A stretch of 64,000 nt of DNA from a bacterium (GTDB taxonomy: Bacteria; Eisenbacteria; RBG-16-71-46; CAIMUX01). The stretch spans positions 62,001 to 126,000 of the forward strand of contig JAUIHP010000015.1 in assembly GCA_030431975.1 (NCBI GenBank), read 5' to 3'. Every line of letters starts with the position of its first letter. The stretch's first letter is position 1. The notes beneath the pieces were generated by a model. The model made no database searches. It was not told where the DNA came from and saw only the letters and a list, made by a program, of their open reading frames with translations. Positions 8,165 to 17,455 of this stretch are shown piece after piece. The position numbers were made by a program, and so were the translations under genes.

Positions 8165-10020
8165 ATTGGTTTGCCGACGACTGGCTCGAGGATGCTTCGT
8201 CCGCTCTCCGACAAGAGTCGCTTGGTGAGCTGGGTCCATACACGGTCTTGGAAGAGGTCGGACGCGGAGGCCAGGGAGTGGTCTACCGTGCGGTCGACTC
8301 GAGGACGAATGAGCCGGTCGCCATCAAGCGTCTACACGGAGGTTCCTTTGCGTCACAAGAAGCCCGTCGTCGCCTGCAACGAGAGCTCGCACTGGTGGAA
8401 CGACTGCACCACCCTGCGATCGTCAGCCCCCGGACACCGGACGGCGATCCTATCGGGGAGAGCACCTGGATCGTCATGGAGTGGATCGAAGGGAAGGAAC
8501 TGCTGGATCGTTTCGACGGGGGCCGGCTCGATCTCAACACGTTCTACGAAGTCGGGCTCGAGATCGTCGACGCGTTGATCCATGCGCATCGGAACGGAAT
8601 CATTCACCGCGACCTCAAACCGGACAACATTCTCATCGACTCGTCCGACCGACCGCACATTCTGGACTTCGGTCTGGCTGCAGACCTCGACCGAACGCGC
8701 AACGCGTCGATCACGGGGACGGCGCAGTTCCTGGGTACGCTGGCATTCTCATCACCCGAACAGTTGGAAAGTCGACTTGGGGAAGTCGACGTTCGGACCG
8801 ACATCTACTCGCTCGGCGTCATTTTCTTCCGCACCCTCACGGGACGAATGCCCTATCCGACCGACGGACGTTTTCAGGATGTGGCACATCACATCGTAGA
8901 GACATCACCGACCTCGCTTCGAAGTGTCTCTCCCGACATACCCGCGGGCCTGGAAACGATCGTGTCCCGAATGCTGGAGAAGCGTCCCGGCGATCGGTAC
9001 GGATCGATGGAACAGTTGGGAGCGGACCTCCGAGCGGTGGCCTCGGGTGAATCGCCGACGTTTGCGGCTCGCGGAAGTCTCGACCACGTCGGGCGCGTGC
9101 TTCGCCGCTATCGACGCACGATGACGTGGGCCTCCGCGATCACCTGCCTCGCTGTGGTCCTGCTCGTAACGCTGACGGCGGCCTACCGCCAGGCGGCCGC
9201 CGAGTCGGCTCGACTGCACAGAGTCGTGGATTTTCTTGGATCGGTTCTCTCGCCCGAAGGACTGGCTTCGGGAGGCGACGAGGTTCCGATGGCGTGGGTG
9301 CTGGGACAGGCTTCGTCCCGAGTGGACGACGAGTTTGGGGACGACCCCCGGTTGGCGGCCTCCGTGCATTACAGCCTGGCCTCGAGTTTTGCATCCTTCT
9401 GGCTCTGGAAGCCGGCGCAGGTGCACGCGGCTAAAGCCGAACAGCTCCTGACGTCGGTCGACGGTGAAGAGGAAACACTGGCGGACGCGGCGCGTTTGCA
9501 CGGGCTGGCCGCAGCGTTCAACGACTCGGACGACGCCGTCGAGATCCTCGAGCATGCGGTCGCGATCGGGGAACAGGTCTACGAGCCGACCGACGGGCGG
9601 CGCTTTGCCGGGTACTCCTTTCTTGCGTTTGCACTCTCACGCGCCGAGGGAAGAGAGGCCGAGGCCGAAGCGGCGTATCGGGCCGCTGCGGAACTGTGCG
9701 AAGCCGTTGGAGGTGAGAACTCTCTGATCTGGGCCGGCACTCACCACAGCCACGGTGCACTTGCGGCCTATCAGGAAAACTATGAGGTGGCGGCCGGACG
9801 CTACGAACGCGCACTGGAGTTGTACGAACGGCTGGACGCGACGGTCCATCTTCGAGAGTGTCGCAAGGATTACTCCATTGCGTTGGCTCTTCTGGGTCGC
9901 GGCGAAGAAGCGGAGTACCAAATGGAGCTGTCCTGTGCGGGGCTACCCGACTCGGTTGCGGCCGAGCGGAGGTCTGCACTCGCTTGGGCCGTGCGACAGG
10001 GGGAGGGCGTCAGGGAGTAG
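8140..10020 (+). CDS. Transmembrane Ser/Thr protein kinase with TPR-like extracytoplasmic region
   Basis: A 626-residue Hanks-type kinase. Kinase motifs: glycine loop GRGGQG at about residue 42, VAIKR lysine at about 60, catalytic HRDLKPDN at about 154, DFGLA at about 174, and SPEQ of the activation segment. Residues 1-25 are very acidic and aromatic. One membrane helix lies at about 328-348, after basic residues, which puts the kinase inside and residues 350-626 outside. The outer part is alanine-rich and helical with repeat spacing like TPRs (e.g. A-A-Y-R-A-A-A-E-L, Y-E-R-A-L-E-L-Y). It probably senses an envelope signal and phosphorylates targets such as the upstream sigma factor, which is inference from gene order. 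The GTG start is at 8140; the first possible GTG at 8108 is cut off by a stop. Confidence 0.9.
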   Translation: MSDDYFDEDWFADDWLEDASSALRQESLGELGPYTVLEEVGRGGQGVVYRAVDSRTNEPVAIKRLHGGSFASQEARRRLQRELALVERLHHPAIVSPRTPDGDPIGESTWIVMEWIEGKELLDRFDGGRLDLNTFYEVGLEIVDALIHAHRNGIIHRDLKPDNILIDSSDRPHILDFGLAADLDRTRNASITGTAQFLGTLAFSSPEQLESRLGEVDVRTDIYSLGVIFFRTLTGRMPYPTDGRFQDVAHHIVETSPTSLRSVSPDIPAGLETIVSRMLEKRPGDRYGSMEQLGADLRAVASGESPTFAARGSLDHVGRVLRRYRRTMTWASAITCLAVVLLVTLTAAYRQAAAESARLHRVVDFLGSVLSPEGLASGGDEVPMAWVLGQASSRVDDEFGDDPRLAASVHYSLASSFASFWLWKPAQVHAAKAEQLLTSVDGEEETLADAARLHGLAAAFNDSDDAVEILEHAVAIGEQVYEPTDGRRFAGYSFLAFALSRAEGREAEAEAAYRAAAELCEAVGGENSLIWAGTHHSHGALAAYQENYEVAAGRYERALELYERLDATVHLRECRKDYSIALALLGRGEEAEYQMELSCAGLPDSVAAERRSALAWAVRQGEGVRE

Positions 10021-10080
10021 CCGAAAACCCTAATGATTGTCATACGCGCGTCCGATGGTCCCCCCAAGAGGGAGGCCGCC

Positions 10081-11202
10081 ATGACCGCAACGACTCGCAC
10101 GGATTCCGGTTCTGACATCCATGAACTGAGGAAGCAGCTCGATGAGGTAAGGCGAGAGAATCGCCGACTCAACGAGGAGTTGCAGGCTTCCCAGGGCGAG
10201 GTCCAGCGGCTGCAACAGGCGCTCTCCCGCGGCGAGAAGCTCCAGGAACTCATCGATCTGGAGAACCGCGAGATGCAGTGGGGCCTATCCGACATTCAGG
10301 GGGCTCTCGCCACCTCGGTTCAAGCCTCAAAGTCCACACTAAGTAGCTCGGAAACTCTCCGGACCGACTTCCAGGAGCTGTCCGATCATGCCGACGAGAT
10401 CGTCTCCGAGCTCAGCGGTCTCGCTGCGCTCTCGTCCGAATCCGGATCTTCCGTCGACGAGATGGGCAGTGCCGCGAAGCAGATCAGCAGTGTTCTCGCT
10501 CTGATCCGCGACATCGCAGAGCAAACGAATCTACTCGCACTGAATGCGGCTATCGAAGCCGCGCGCGCTGGGGAGCATGGGCGGGGATTCGCCGTTGTCG
10601 CGGACGAGGTCCGCCAACTTGCCGACCGCACCCAGAAAGCGGTGGGGGAGACGGACGATGCGATTCAGGGTTTGCAGCAGAACGTCAATCAGGTCGGGAA
10701 CGTCTTTGTCGGGCTGACGGAACGAGTCGGCAAACTCGACGCCGAGACCCGGAGTTTTCACGACCGCCTGAATACGCTCCGCAGCGAGATCATCCAGACG
10801 CTCGCCGATCTCGGCTTTGGAGCGGACGGCTTCTTCATCAGTCTGGCCAAGCTCGATCACGTCATTTGGAAGGTCAATACCTACCTCTCCGTTTTTCAGG
10901 AGGAACCCGCCTTCAACTTCGTCGACCATCGCAATTGCCGGCTCGGCAAGTGGTACTACGAGGGAGAGGGCAAGGAGTTCTTCTCACACTCGTCGCACTA
11001 TCCCGGTTTGGAACAGCCGCACGAGAAGGTTCATTCCAGTACGAAGCGGGTTTTCGACGCCATCGCCGCCGAGCCGATGAGCTACGACAAGGCGCTACTG
11101 GCGATCCGCGAAATGGAAGCGGCAAGTCACGACGTCTTTGCGTTCCTCGACCGCGTCCGGGACGACGCGGATCGGAGTCTGTCCGGCGAAGCCGCCGCCT
11201 GA
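10081..11202 (+). CDS. Soluble methyl-accepting chemotaxis-type receptor with CZB domain
   Basis: A 373-residue protein without membrane segments. Residues about 12-75 are coiled coil. Residues about 134-183 carry the conserved chemoreceptor hairpin ([19 protein letters not shown] region through [10 protein letters not shown]), which contacts CheA/CheW in known receptors. Residues about 255-345 match the chemoreceptor zinc-binding (CZB) domain: L-D-H-V-x-W, then H[10 protein letters not shown], then H-x-x-Y and PHEKVH, giving a His3-Cys zinc site. CZB domains are reported to sense zinc or oxidants such as HOCl. The ATG at 10081 has GGAGG six bases upstream, so the longer frame from 10033 is not used. 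No che genes are in the window. Confidence 0.92.
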   Translation: MTATTRTDSGSDIHELRKQLDEVRRENRRLNEELQASQGEVQRLQQALSRGEKLQELIDLENREMQWGLSDIQGALATSVQASKSTLSSSETLRTDFQELSDHADEIVSELSGLAALSSESGSSVDEMGSAAKQISSVLALIRDIAEQTNLLALNAAIEAARAGEHGRGFAVVADEVRQLADRTQKAVGETDDAIQGLQQNVNQVGNVFVGLTERVGKLDAETRSFHDRLNTLRSEIIQTLADLGFGADGFFISLAKLDHVIWKVNTYLSVFQEEPAFNFVDHRNCRLGKWYYEGEGKEFFSHSSHYPGLEQPHEKVHSSTKRVFDAIAAEPMSYDKALLAIREMEAASHDVFAFLDRVRDDADRSLSGEAAA

Positions 11203-11218
11203 TTCCCCCACAAGGTCT

Positions 11219-11245
11219 CCGAGTTGTGGTACTCTCCCAACTCGG
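11219..11245 (+). terminator. Candidate terminator after the chemoreceptor gene
   Basis: An 8-bp perfect stem (CCGAGTTG/CAACTCGG) with an 11-base loop, followed by CGTTT, 17 bases past the stop at 11202. Confidence 0.45.
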
Positions 11246-11407
11246 CGTTTCGATCCGCGCCCAACCTCTGAGGTCCTGCCCCAGCACGGACCCATTTGCG
11301 AGGCAAAGGGGGGCATACTCCCGGATCCCCAAAATCACGAAGCCTTCGCATGCCGTGTGTCTGCGTTGCTGGGGAACGAACACGCGGTCGAGTTGAAGGA
11401 GACCGTG

Positions 11408-12079
11408 ATGCCTACGCAGAAAGACCTCAAGCGCCTCGCCCGTTCCCGAATGAAGAAGACCGGCGAGTCCTACACCACCGCTCGAGCCACCCTGATCCAG
11501 AAGAAGACCAAGGGCGACCGGAACGTTCCAGACCTGGCCCAGCTTGCCGGGATCAAGGAAGAGTCCGTTCGGAAGGCGACCGATCGGTCCTGGGCGGATT
11601 GGGTCAAAGCCTTGGACGCGTTGGGCGCCGAGAAGATGGTCCACCGCGACATCGCCAGTGAGATCCGAAACCGGTGGGACATCTCGGAGTGGTGGATTCA
11701 GACCGTGACCGTCGGCTACGAGCGGATCAAGGGATTGCGCGAGACCGGCCAACTCAGCGGCGGGAGTTTCGCCGCGAACAAGTCCAAGACCTTCCCGGTT
11801 CCGATCGCAGAGCTCTACAAGGCGGTTGCGGAAAAGCGCCAGCGCGACCAGTGGATGTCACCCGCCGACATGACCGTTCGGAAGCGAACTCCGGAAAAGT
11901 CGATGCGGATCAGCTGGGGTGACGGAACCCAGGTCGAGATCTACTTCTGGTCCAAGGGAGACTCGAAAAGCCAGATCCAGATTCAGCATCGAGGGTTCGA
12001 AAGCAAGAGCGCTGCGGATGAGATGAAGACCTTCTGGGCGGAACAGGTGACTGCACTCGGCAGCCACCTCAAGTCCTGA
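11408..12079 (+). CDS. DUF4287 domain plus SRPBCC-like domain protein
   Basis: A 223-residue cytoplasmic protein. The start at 11408 follows a GAAGGAG. Residues about 50-110 resemble the DUF4287 domain (a G-R/D-S-W-x-D-W, then A-x-x-M-x-H-x-x-I-A pattern, and W-W-x-Q-T-V-T-V-G-Y-E-R), a helical domain of unknown role. Residues about 120-220 look like an SRPBCC/AHSA1-type domain (T-F-P-V-P-I-x-x-L-Y start, W-G-D-G-T-x-V strand, I-Q-I-Q-H-x-x strand, long C-terminal helix W-A-E-Q-V), a fold that binds hydrophobic ligands. The N-terminal 45 residues are basic. This fusion is seen in several bacterial phyla; the ligand is unknown. Confidence 0.75.
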   Translation: MPTQKDLKRLARSRMKKTGESYTTARATLIQKKTKGDRNVPDLAQLAGIKEESVRKATDRSWADWVKALDALGAEKMVHRDIASEIRNRWDISEWWIQTVTVGYERIKGLRETGQLSGGSFAANKSKTFPVPIAELYKAVAEKRQRDQWMSPADMTVRKRTPEKSMRISWGDGTQVEIYFWSKGDSKSQIQIQHRGFESKSAADEMKTFWAEQVTALGSHLKS

Positions 12080-12123
12080 GCACAGAAGCAGCGCATGTTC
12101 GGTCGCGGTCCGGCGGTGAAAGA

Positions 12124-13842
12124 CTACCGGCCGCCGATCCGGACCATGGGGATGCGGGAGGGGACCGCTCGGTCGGCCCCTCCGGCACTCCGGCACCGCA
12201 GGAAGTAGACGCCGTCGGCCAGGTGGCTGCCGTCCTCGTGAGCCGGTTGCCAACTGACCGTCTGCAGTCCAGCCGGGACGACAACGGTCGCGACGCGTCG
12301 GCCTTCGGCGGTCAGAACTTCGAGCGTAACGTCATTGCTCCGGCTAAGACCGTGGTGAAGCCCATCCTCGGGTTCGGAAACCGAGCCCACGCCTGAGCCC
12401 TCGAGACCAACGAGCTCGAACGAAACTTCTCCGGATGATGGATTGGGAAGAACCCGAACGCTTGGACCGAACTGCGTGGAACCGACGGATGTGAGATCGG
12501 GGACGGAGGGGACGGAGGCGGGGTCGTCGAATCCGTATCGCACGAGAAAGCCGTCTTCGAACGACACCGGGTCGAAGGTCACTCCCGCGAGATGGATGGC
12601 GAACGCGTCATCGACGGCAAGCGCAGCGACGATGTCGTTGGTCCCGGCGTCACCGGACCAGATCTGAAACCACTCTTCGTTCCCGTCGGCGTCGAACTTC
12701 ACGGTTGCGACGTCCCGGTCCTGTGCACCGATGACCTCCCAGCCGGTCACGTAGATTCCGCCTTCGGAGTCACGCTCCAGGGTCTCGGCCAGACTGTTGA
12801 AGCCCGGACCGTCGAAGTCGCTTCGCCAGATGAGGCTTCCGTCATTCCCATCCAGCTTGCGGACGACGATCTGGATGTTCGGGGGCGTTTCGCTGAGATT
12901 CCCGACGAGGATGGCGTCCCCCGCTTCGTCGATGTCGATATCGATGGCAATGGCGACGTCACAAGGATCATTCGGGACGACGTCTTCCCAAAGGACGGAG
13001 CCGTCGTGGTCGAGTTTCCACGACCGTTGTTCCTGACTCCCGCATGCAGACTCGGGGTTTCCGGTGACGACGATCCGTCCATCCGGGCCCTGTGCGAGAA
13101 ACGCATCCTCGAGTGCGCCCAGAGGACCGGACAGGGCTCTTCGCCAAACCTCGTTACCGGCAGCGTCGACGGAAACCGCCAGGTAGGTGAGGTAGCTGTC
13201 CGCAATGCCGACGAAGTGAGCCGAGTTGTCGTCAGCCACGACAAGATCCGTCATGAAGTCGACGTCCGAAGCGTCGCCGTCATAACTTCGGGACCAAACC
13301 AGTTGGCCGTCCGGGGCGTACCGAAGCAGGAGGAAGTCCCCGCCGTCGTAGTAGCCGACAAGGGGGCCGCCGTCCGGGCCGATGGCGAGCAACGGCTCAT
13401 GACCCAGGTGATTCGTCGTGAGCAGATCGAAGGTGGACGTCCACAGAATCGACCCGTTCGGAGCAATCTTCCGAACGACGATCTGCTCAGAGAAGTCTTC
13501 CGAAAGAACGACGCGCGATACCCAGATCACATCGCCGTCGATTGTCGTGTCGAGACCGGAGACATGATCTTGGACGTTGCCCACGAACGCGAGGTCCCAA
13601 AGAAGGTTTCCGGCTTCGTCGTAGGCGAGCAGATAGGTGCCATTGACTTCGGCCGGTCCGCCTCTGTCGCCGGCGACGAAGATCTGATCGCCCCCAAGCG
13701 ACACGAGCTGATGGTATTCGTTGGTGGCCGCGTCCCCTTGCCATATTCGCTGCCAGGACAGAGTAGGGGGCTCTCCCGCAAGCGCGACCGTGCTTCCCAG
13801 AGTCGCGACGATGACCAACCAGCGAAATGAAACCCACCTCAT
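12124..13842 (-). CDS. Secreted SBBP-type beta-propeller protein with sorting module
   Basis: About 572 residues. The ATG at 13842 is preferred because GAGGGG lies eight bases upstream; an in-frame ATG at 13848 is only two bases from it. A signal peptide is present (W-L-V-I-V-A-T-L, ending A-L-A). Residues about 30-450 are about eight repeats with a D-x-x-G-N-x-x-W strand and I-x-V-x-G turns, as in SBBP or PQQ-like propellers that have no bound cofactor. The C-terminus is a FlgD-type module (LPNPSSGEV, T-A-E-G-R-R-V-A, G-V-Y-F-L-R) with a 30-residue insertion before the ATR-like strand. It ends with a basic tail. Convergent with the DUF4287 gene. Confidence 0.87.
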   Translation of the reverse strand: MRWVSFRWLVIVATLGSTVALAGEPPTLSWQRIWQGDAATNEYHQLVSLGGDQIFVAGDRGGPAEVNGTYLLAYDEAGNLLWDLAFVGNVQDHVSGLDTTIDGDVIWVSRVVLSEDFSEQIVVRKIAPNGSILWTSTFDLLTTNHLGHEPLLAIGPDGGPLVGYYDGGDFLLLRYAPDGQLVWSRSYDGDASDVDFMTDLVVADDNSAHFVGIADSYLTYLAVSVDAAGNEVWRRALSGPLGALEDAFLAQGPDGRIVVTGNPESACGSQEQRSWKLDHDGSVLWEDVVPNDPCDVAIAIDIDIDEAGDAILVGNLSETPPNIQIVVRKLDGNDGSLIWRSDFDGPGFNSLAETLERDSEGGIYVTGWEVIGAQDRDVATVKFDADGNEEWFQIWSGDAGTNDIVAALAVDDAFAIHLAGVTFDPVSFEDGFLVRYGFDDPASVPSVPDLTSVGSTQFGPSVRVLPNPSSGEVSFELVGLEGSGVGSVSEPEDGLHHGLSRSNDVTLEVLTAEGRRVATVVVPAGLQTVSWQPAHEDGSHLADGVYFLRCRSAGGADRAVPSRIPMVRIGGR

Positions 13843-13923
13843 CTGCATTCCCCCTCGTGCGTGTAAAAGGTAGTCGCCGACGGCGGCCCGGTGATACGTC
13901 GCAACGAGGGAGTGAGGTTGGGC

Positions 13924-15114
13924 TCAGTCCTCCGGCCTTTCTCCCGCCCGCGCCATCTTGACGATTTTGGGATCGAATCTGGCCACGATATCGACAAGGT
14001 CGGACTGTGCACTCATCACGCTCTCGATGTTCTTGTAGCACATGGGAAGCTCATCGAGGCCGGCAGAGAGAAGGTGAACGCCCCGGTCGCGAGCCAGGCG
14101 TCGCGGGTTGGTTCCCTGGAACTCTTTCTTCGCCTTCGTCCGGCTCATTCGACGCCCGGCGCCGTGAGCCGCTGAGTCCATGGAGTCGGCGTTGCCCTTG
14201 CCCCGCACGACAAAACCCGGATCGGTCATGCTTCCGGGAATGATTCCGAGAATTCCTGCGCCCGCCGGCGTCGCGCCTTTGCGATGAACGACGACCTCCT
14301 CGCCGTCGTGGGTCTCCTTCCAGGCGAAGTTGTGATGATTCTCCAGGTCGAGCTTCACTTCGGCGCCAAGGAAACCGGCGATGGCTCTGTGGATGCACGC
14401 ATGATTGGCTGCTGCGTACTTTCCCATCAGTTCCATCGCGGCCCAATATTCCTGTCCATCATGCGAATCGAGGTCGAGCCAGGCGAGGTGCCGAAGGTCC
14501 TTCGGCAGTTCCGGTCGCAGGTCCATGGCCAGGCGGCTGTAGTGGGACGCAACGGAGGCGCCCGTGCCCCGGCTTCCGCTGTGTGAGAGAAGGGCGAAAT
14601 GAACACCTGCGTCGAGGCCCAGGTCGGCACGTTCGAGCGTGAGGGTCCCGAACTCGACGAAGTGGTTCCCGCTTCCGCTGGAACCCAGTTGTGACCACGC
14701 TTTGTCCCGGAACCTCTGCGTGATCGGAGAGATGCTCCAGTCCTCGTCGAGAACATCGTGTTGTCGTCGGTTCTTGAAGTGAGCAGCAATCCCAAAGCGC
14801 GTCTCTGTTTCGATCGCATCCGAAAGAAACTCTCTTCGGGACTCGAGAGCGAGGATGGGAAGGTCGAGCACCGTCATCTTCATTCGGCATGCGATGTCTA
14901 CTCCGACGGCATAGGGGATCACGGCCTCGCGCGTGGCGAGAACCCCGCCGATAGGAAGGCCGTAGCCTTGATGGGCATCAGGCATCAGGGCGCCGCGAAC
15001 CGTCACCGGCAGCTTGGCGGCGTTTCTCATCTGTTCGACGGCACGCGGCTCCAAGTCAGTGCCCCACTGTCGCCACGGTTTTGGTGAGTAGTCCCTGTCG
15101 TCTGGTTGACTCAA
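13924..15114 (-). CDS. rtcB: RtcB-family RNA ligase
   Basis: A 396-residue protein, close to the usual 400-410. RtcB joins RNA 2',3'-cyclic phosphate or 3'-phosphate ends to 5'-OH ends using GTP and Mn2+. Metal and guanylation residues are all visible: Asp73 and Cys76 in GVDIACRM, His151 in GSGNHFVE, His178 in HSGSRG, the ENHHNF motif at 258-263, and the guanylated His317 in AAHGAGR. The MPDAHQGYGLPIG motif is at 44-56. The gene is not beside an RtcA cyclase or RtcR regulator. It may serve tRNA or mRNA repair; the physiological substrate cannot be told from context. Confidence 0.93.
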   Translation of the reverse strand: MSQPDDRDYSPKPWRQWGTDLEPRAVEQMRNAAKLPVTVRGALMPDAHQGYGLPIGGVLATREAVIPYAVGVDIACRMKMTVLDLPILALESRREFLSDAIETETRFGIAAHFKNRRQHDVLDEDWSISPITQRFRDKAWSQLGSSGSGNHFVEFGTLTLERADLGLDAGVHFALLSHSGSRGTGASVASHYSRLAMDLRPELPKDLRHLAWLDLDSHDGQEYWAAMELMGKYAAANHACIHRAIAGFLGAEVKLDLENHHNFAWKETHDGEEVVVHRKGATPAGAGILGIIPGSMTDPGFVVRGKGNADSMDSAAHGAGRRMSRTKAKKEFQGTNPRRLARDRGVHLLSAGLDELPMCYKNIESVMSAQSDLVDIVARFDPKIVKMARAGERPED

Positions 15115-15217
15115 CGCGCGCCGTCCTTACAGCCTCGATTCATCAACCTTTCGCACCTTGGGAAAGAATGACGAGTCGACGCTAGTTCCAACGTGTGCTT
15201 GCAGTCGGGCTCTCGGA

Positions 15218-15616
15218 TCAAGACCCGGATCGTGCTTTGTGATCGATAACCTTGGCAAAATACCACTGGTTCCCCCACGCGTCCGCCACTCCGCCCGAAC
15301 GCTCACCGTAGGGATGGTCCGTAACCTCGTAAAGTGCCGTCGCTCCGGCGTCGACGGCTTGCTTCCATGCGGCATCGGGGTCCTCGACGAAAACGTGAAG
15401 GCTCATCCGGGTCGGTTCGAAGCTTCCCTGCGGTTGTCCGATCTCGAGGATGCCGCCGTGGACCTCGAACTCTCCGTGGACCAGCCGCCCCTCGGCTTCG
15501 TGGGTTTGGCCGATGGTGGCGCCCAGTCCCTGTTCGGCGAAGGCAAGGAATCCCTTCCAGTCTTCGAGGAGAAAGTAGGGGGTGATGGTCTGAAATCCGT
15601 CGGGAGTGTGCTTCAT
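15218..15616 (-). CDS. VOC/glyoxalase-superfamily protein (PhnB-like)
   Basis: A 132-residue single-chain vicinal-oxygen-chelate protein with paired beta-alpha-beta modules. The features are ITPYFLLED at the start, H-G-E-F-E-V-H-G-G-I-L-E strand, S-L-H-V-F-V-E-D-P, then Y-G-E-R and a D-A-W-G-N-Q-W-Y end, as in PhnB-like or bleomycin-resistance-like proteins. Possible metal ligands are His and Glu in those strands; no substrate can be named. It is divergent from an AraC-type regulator 235 bases away, which may control it. Confidence 0.85.
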   Translation of the reverse strand: MKHTPDGFQTITPYFLLEDWKGFLAFAEQGLGATIGQTHEAEGRLVHGEFEVHGGILEIGQPQGSFEPTRMSLHVFVEDPDAAWKQAVDAGATALYEVTDHPYGERSGGVADAWGNQWYFAKVIDHKARSGS

Positions 15617-15682
15617 GTCGATTCTCCATTTCGTAGCCGAGCCGAGCCGAGCTGACTCACGCAGTGTCCAGCAACTTCAGTG

Positions 15683-15717
15683 AAGTCGCGAAACGACTTT
15701 GTTGGGCCTGTCCAACA
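15683..15717. promoter_or_regulatory. Two short inverted repeats in the VOC/AraC intergenic region
   Basis: AAGTCG/CGACTT (15683-15699) and TGTTGG/CCAACA (15700-15717) sit side by side between two divergent genes. They could be regulator binding sites, but each is only six base pairs. Confidence 0.25.
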
Positions 15718-15851
15718 GTGAGAAGCATCCCAAAGTCGGTGTCGGGGTGTATTGAACGAAATCACACTTTCATCGCAACCACACCTTGCGGCCCGAGAAG
15801 GCGACGCTGCGGAGAGTTGAATCGCGTGCGGCCAGCGGTCAAACTCGTGTC

Positions 15852-16655
15852 ATGCAGGATTCGGTCTTTCTCGCCGCCCGGCCTCCGGAGCTGATGCCGT
15901 GGGTCACCGGGATGTGGTACTCGAGCGGACACCTGGAGCATCTCCGAGAAACTGTCGTGGCGGCGGCCTCGACGGACATCGTCGTCAATCTCGGAGAGCC
16001 GATGAAACTGGTTCGCGGGAACGGTGTGGCGGATATTCGCGGGACCACGGTGACCGGGCTCATCAGCCGTCCGTTCGTGCTCGAGCATCCCGTATTTCAT
16101 GAAGCCTTGGGAATCCGTCTCTCTCCCCACGGAATCCGTGCGGTTCTCGGGATACCTCCGGGCGAGTTCCAGGATGCCGTCGTCGATCTGTCCGCGGTCG
16201 ACGGAATCGACTCTCTGTTCGATGCGTGCATCCGATTCGAAAGGCCGGCAAGGCGAATGTTGGCGGCAGCGCGATGGTTGAAGTCTCGCATCCGCAAGTT
16301 TGCAGGAGCCGGCGATGGACTCGTACTCTGGGCGACGAGCAAACTCGATTCGCGCGCCGGAAAGATCACGGTCAAAGAGTTGCAAGAGGAGAGCGGGCTG
16401 GGGCCGACACGTTTCAATCGGCGATTCGTCGATGAACTTGGGCTCACACCGAAAAAGTACATGCGGCTTCTCCGGTTCCGCGGCGCGCTGGAACTCCTGG
16501 AACCCGGTCTCGACTTTGTCGACCTTGCGGTCGAAGCGGGGTACGCGGATCAACCCCACATGATCCGTGAGTTCCGGGAGTTCGCGAATGCAACGCCGTC
16601 CGAATTCTTGGCGCGGCGTTATCCGAGCGGTTTGACGCTGGCCGGTGGGGAGTAG
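15852..16655 (+). CDS. AraC-family transcriptional regulator
   Basis: A 267-residue protein. Residues about 1-130 form an AraC-type N-terminal sensor region (R-P-P-E-L, W-Y-S-S-G-H, and a G-I-R-L-S-P-H-G motif). Residues about 165-262 are the double helix-turn-helix (L-Q-E-E-S-G-L-G-P-T-R-F-N-R-R-F, then D-L-A-V-E-A-G-Y-A-D-Q-P-H-M-I-R-E-F-R), closing with T-P-S-E-F. The start is uncertain: ATG 15852 lacks a clear ribosome site and a TTG at 15786 is in frame. It likely regulates the divergent VOC gene or itself. Confidence 0.85.
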   Translation: MQDSVFLAARPPELMPWVTGMWYSSGHLEHLRETVVAAASTDIVVNLGEPMKLVRGNGVADIRGTTVTGLISRPFVLEHPVFHEALGIRLSPHGIRAVLGIPPGEFQDAVVDLSAVDGIDSLFDACIRFERPARRMLAAARWLKSRIRKFAGAGDGLVLWATSKLDSRAGKITVKELQEESGLGPTRFNRRFVDELGLTPKKYMRLLRFRGALELLEPGLDFVDLAVEAGYADQPHMIREFREFANATPSEFLARRYPSGLTLAGGE

Positions 16656-16831
16656 CTCGCGTTCCGTGCGGCCCCCAAGCTCAGTTCGCCGCCATTACCA
16701 CTGCAGTAGCCACCGCCCTCACAACCGCCTTGGCCAACGATTCTCCCAGCGGCAGCACCTGTCCGCCGTCGCTGTCTCCTTGGGGCAGAAAAGGGTGACG
16801 AGGTTGGGAAACAGAGACGTAGAATCGCCTC

Positions 16832-17455
16832 ATGTCCAGAACTCACGCGTCGATCTCGGAGGACGAAGCCGTTCTTCGTGCCGTGCAGGCCGACGAACCC
16901 GGGGCCTTTGACAAGTTCGTCGACCGTTTCGGCAGCCGGATCTACTCCTTCGGAGTTCGGGTTTGCGGGAAGCACGAAGACGCCGAGGATGTCTTCCAGG
17001 AAACCCTGCTCGCTGTTTTCCGAAACATCCAGCAACTGCGTGAACCCGGCGCTTTGAGCACCTGGCTCTACCGGATCGTTTCGAATGCCTGTTTTGCCGG
17101 CCGGCGTAAGGGAACCTTGTCTCCGCCCCGCGAGACCTCGATCGAGGATCTTCTTCCGGTCGGAGGCGTCTTCGAAGACGGTCCCCACCTGCCTGCGGGT
17201 GGCGTGACTCCCCCGGAGTCCGCAGCCTACGCGGCCAAGCTCTCGGACGCATTGGAGCAGGCTCTGGAAGAGCTTCCCAAGGATTATCGGGTGGTGTGGG
17301 TCCTGCGCGACGTCGAAGGATTCAGTACAGCGGAGACGGCAGAGATCCTGGGCATCAAAGCGCCGAACGTAAAAATGAGACTGCACCGCGCCCGGCTCGC
17401 ACTTCGCAAGAAGTTGGAGCACTGGCGACCGGGGGAGGAATCCGACCATGACTAA
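16832..17455 (+). CDS. ECF RNA polymerase sigma factor
   Basis: A 207-residue RpoE-type factor. Region 2 covers residues about 25-95 (F-D-K-F-V-D-R-F, DAEDVFQETLLAVF). Region 4 covers about 140-195 (L-P-x-D-Y-R-V-V-W-V-L-R-D-V-E-G, then the T-A-E-I-L-G helix-turn-helix with K-M-R-L-H-R-A-R). A 40-residue acidic, proline-rich linker separates them. Its stop overlaps the start of a zinc-binding anti-sigma gene by eight bases, so the two are translationally coupled. It would be held inactive by that partner and released by a stress signal. Confidence 0.93.
   Translation: MSRTHASISEDEAVLRAVQADEPGAFDKFVDRFGSRIYSFGVRVCGKHEDAEDVFQETLLAVFRNIQQLREPGALSTWLYRIVSNACFAGRRKGTLSPPRETSIEDLLPVGGVFEDGPHLPAGGVTPPESAAYAAKLSDALEQALEELPKDYRVVWVLRDVEGFSTAETAEILGIKAPNVKMRLHRARLALRKKLEHWRPGEESDHD

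Noticed and set aside
12592-13830. Plus-strand frame of 412 codons opposite the SBBP propeller gene
   Set aside because: The minus-strand gene has a signal peptide, propeller repeats and sorting module; the opposite frame has none of these.
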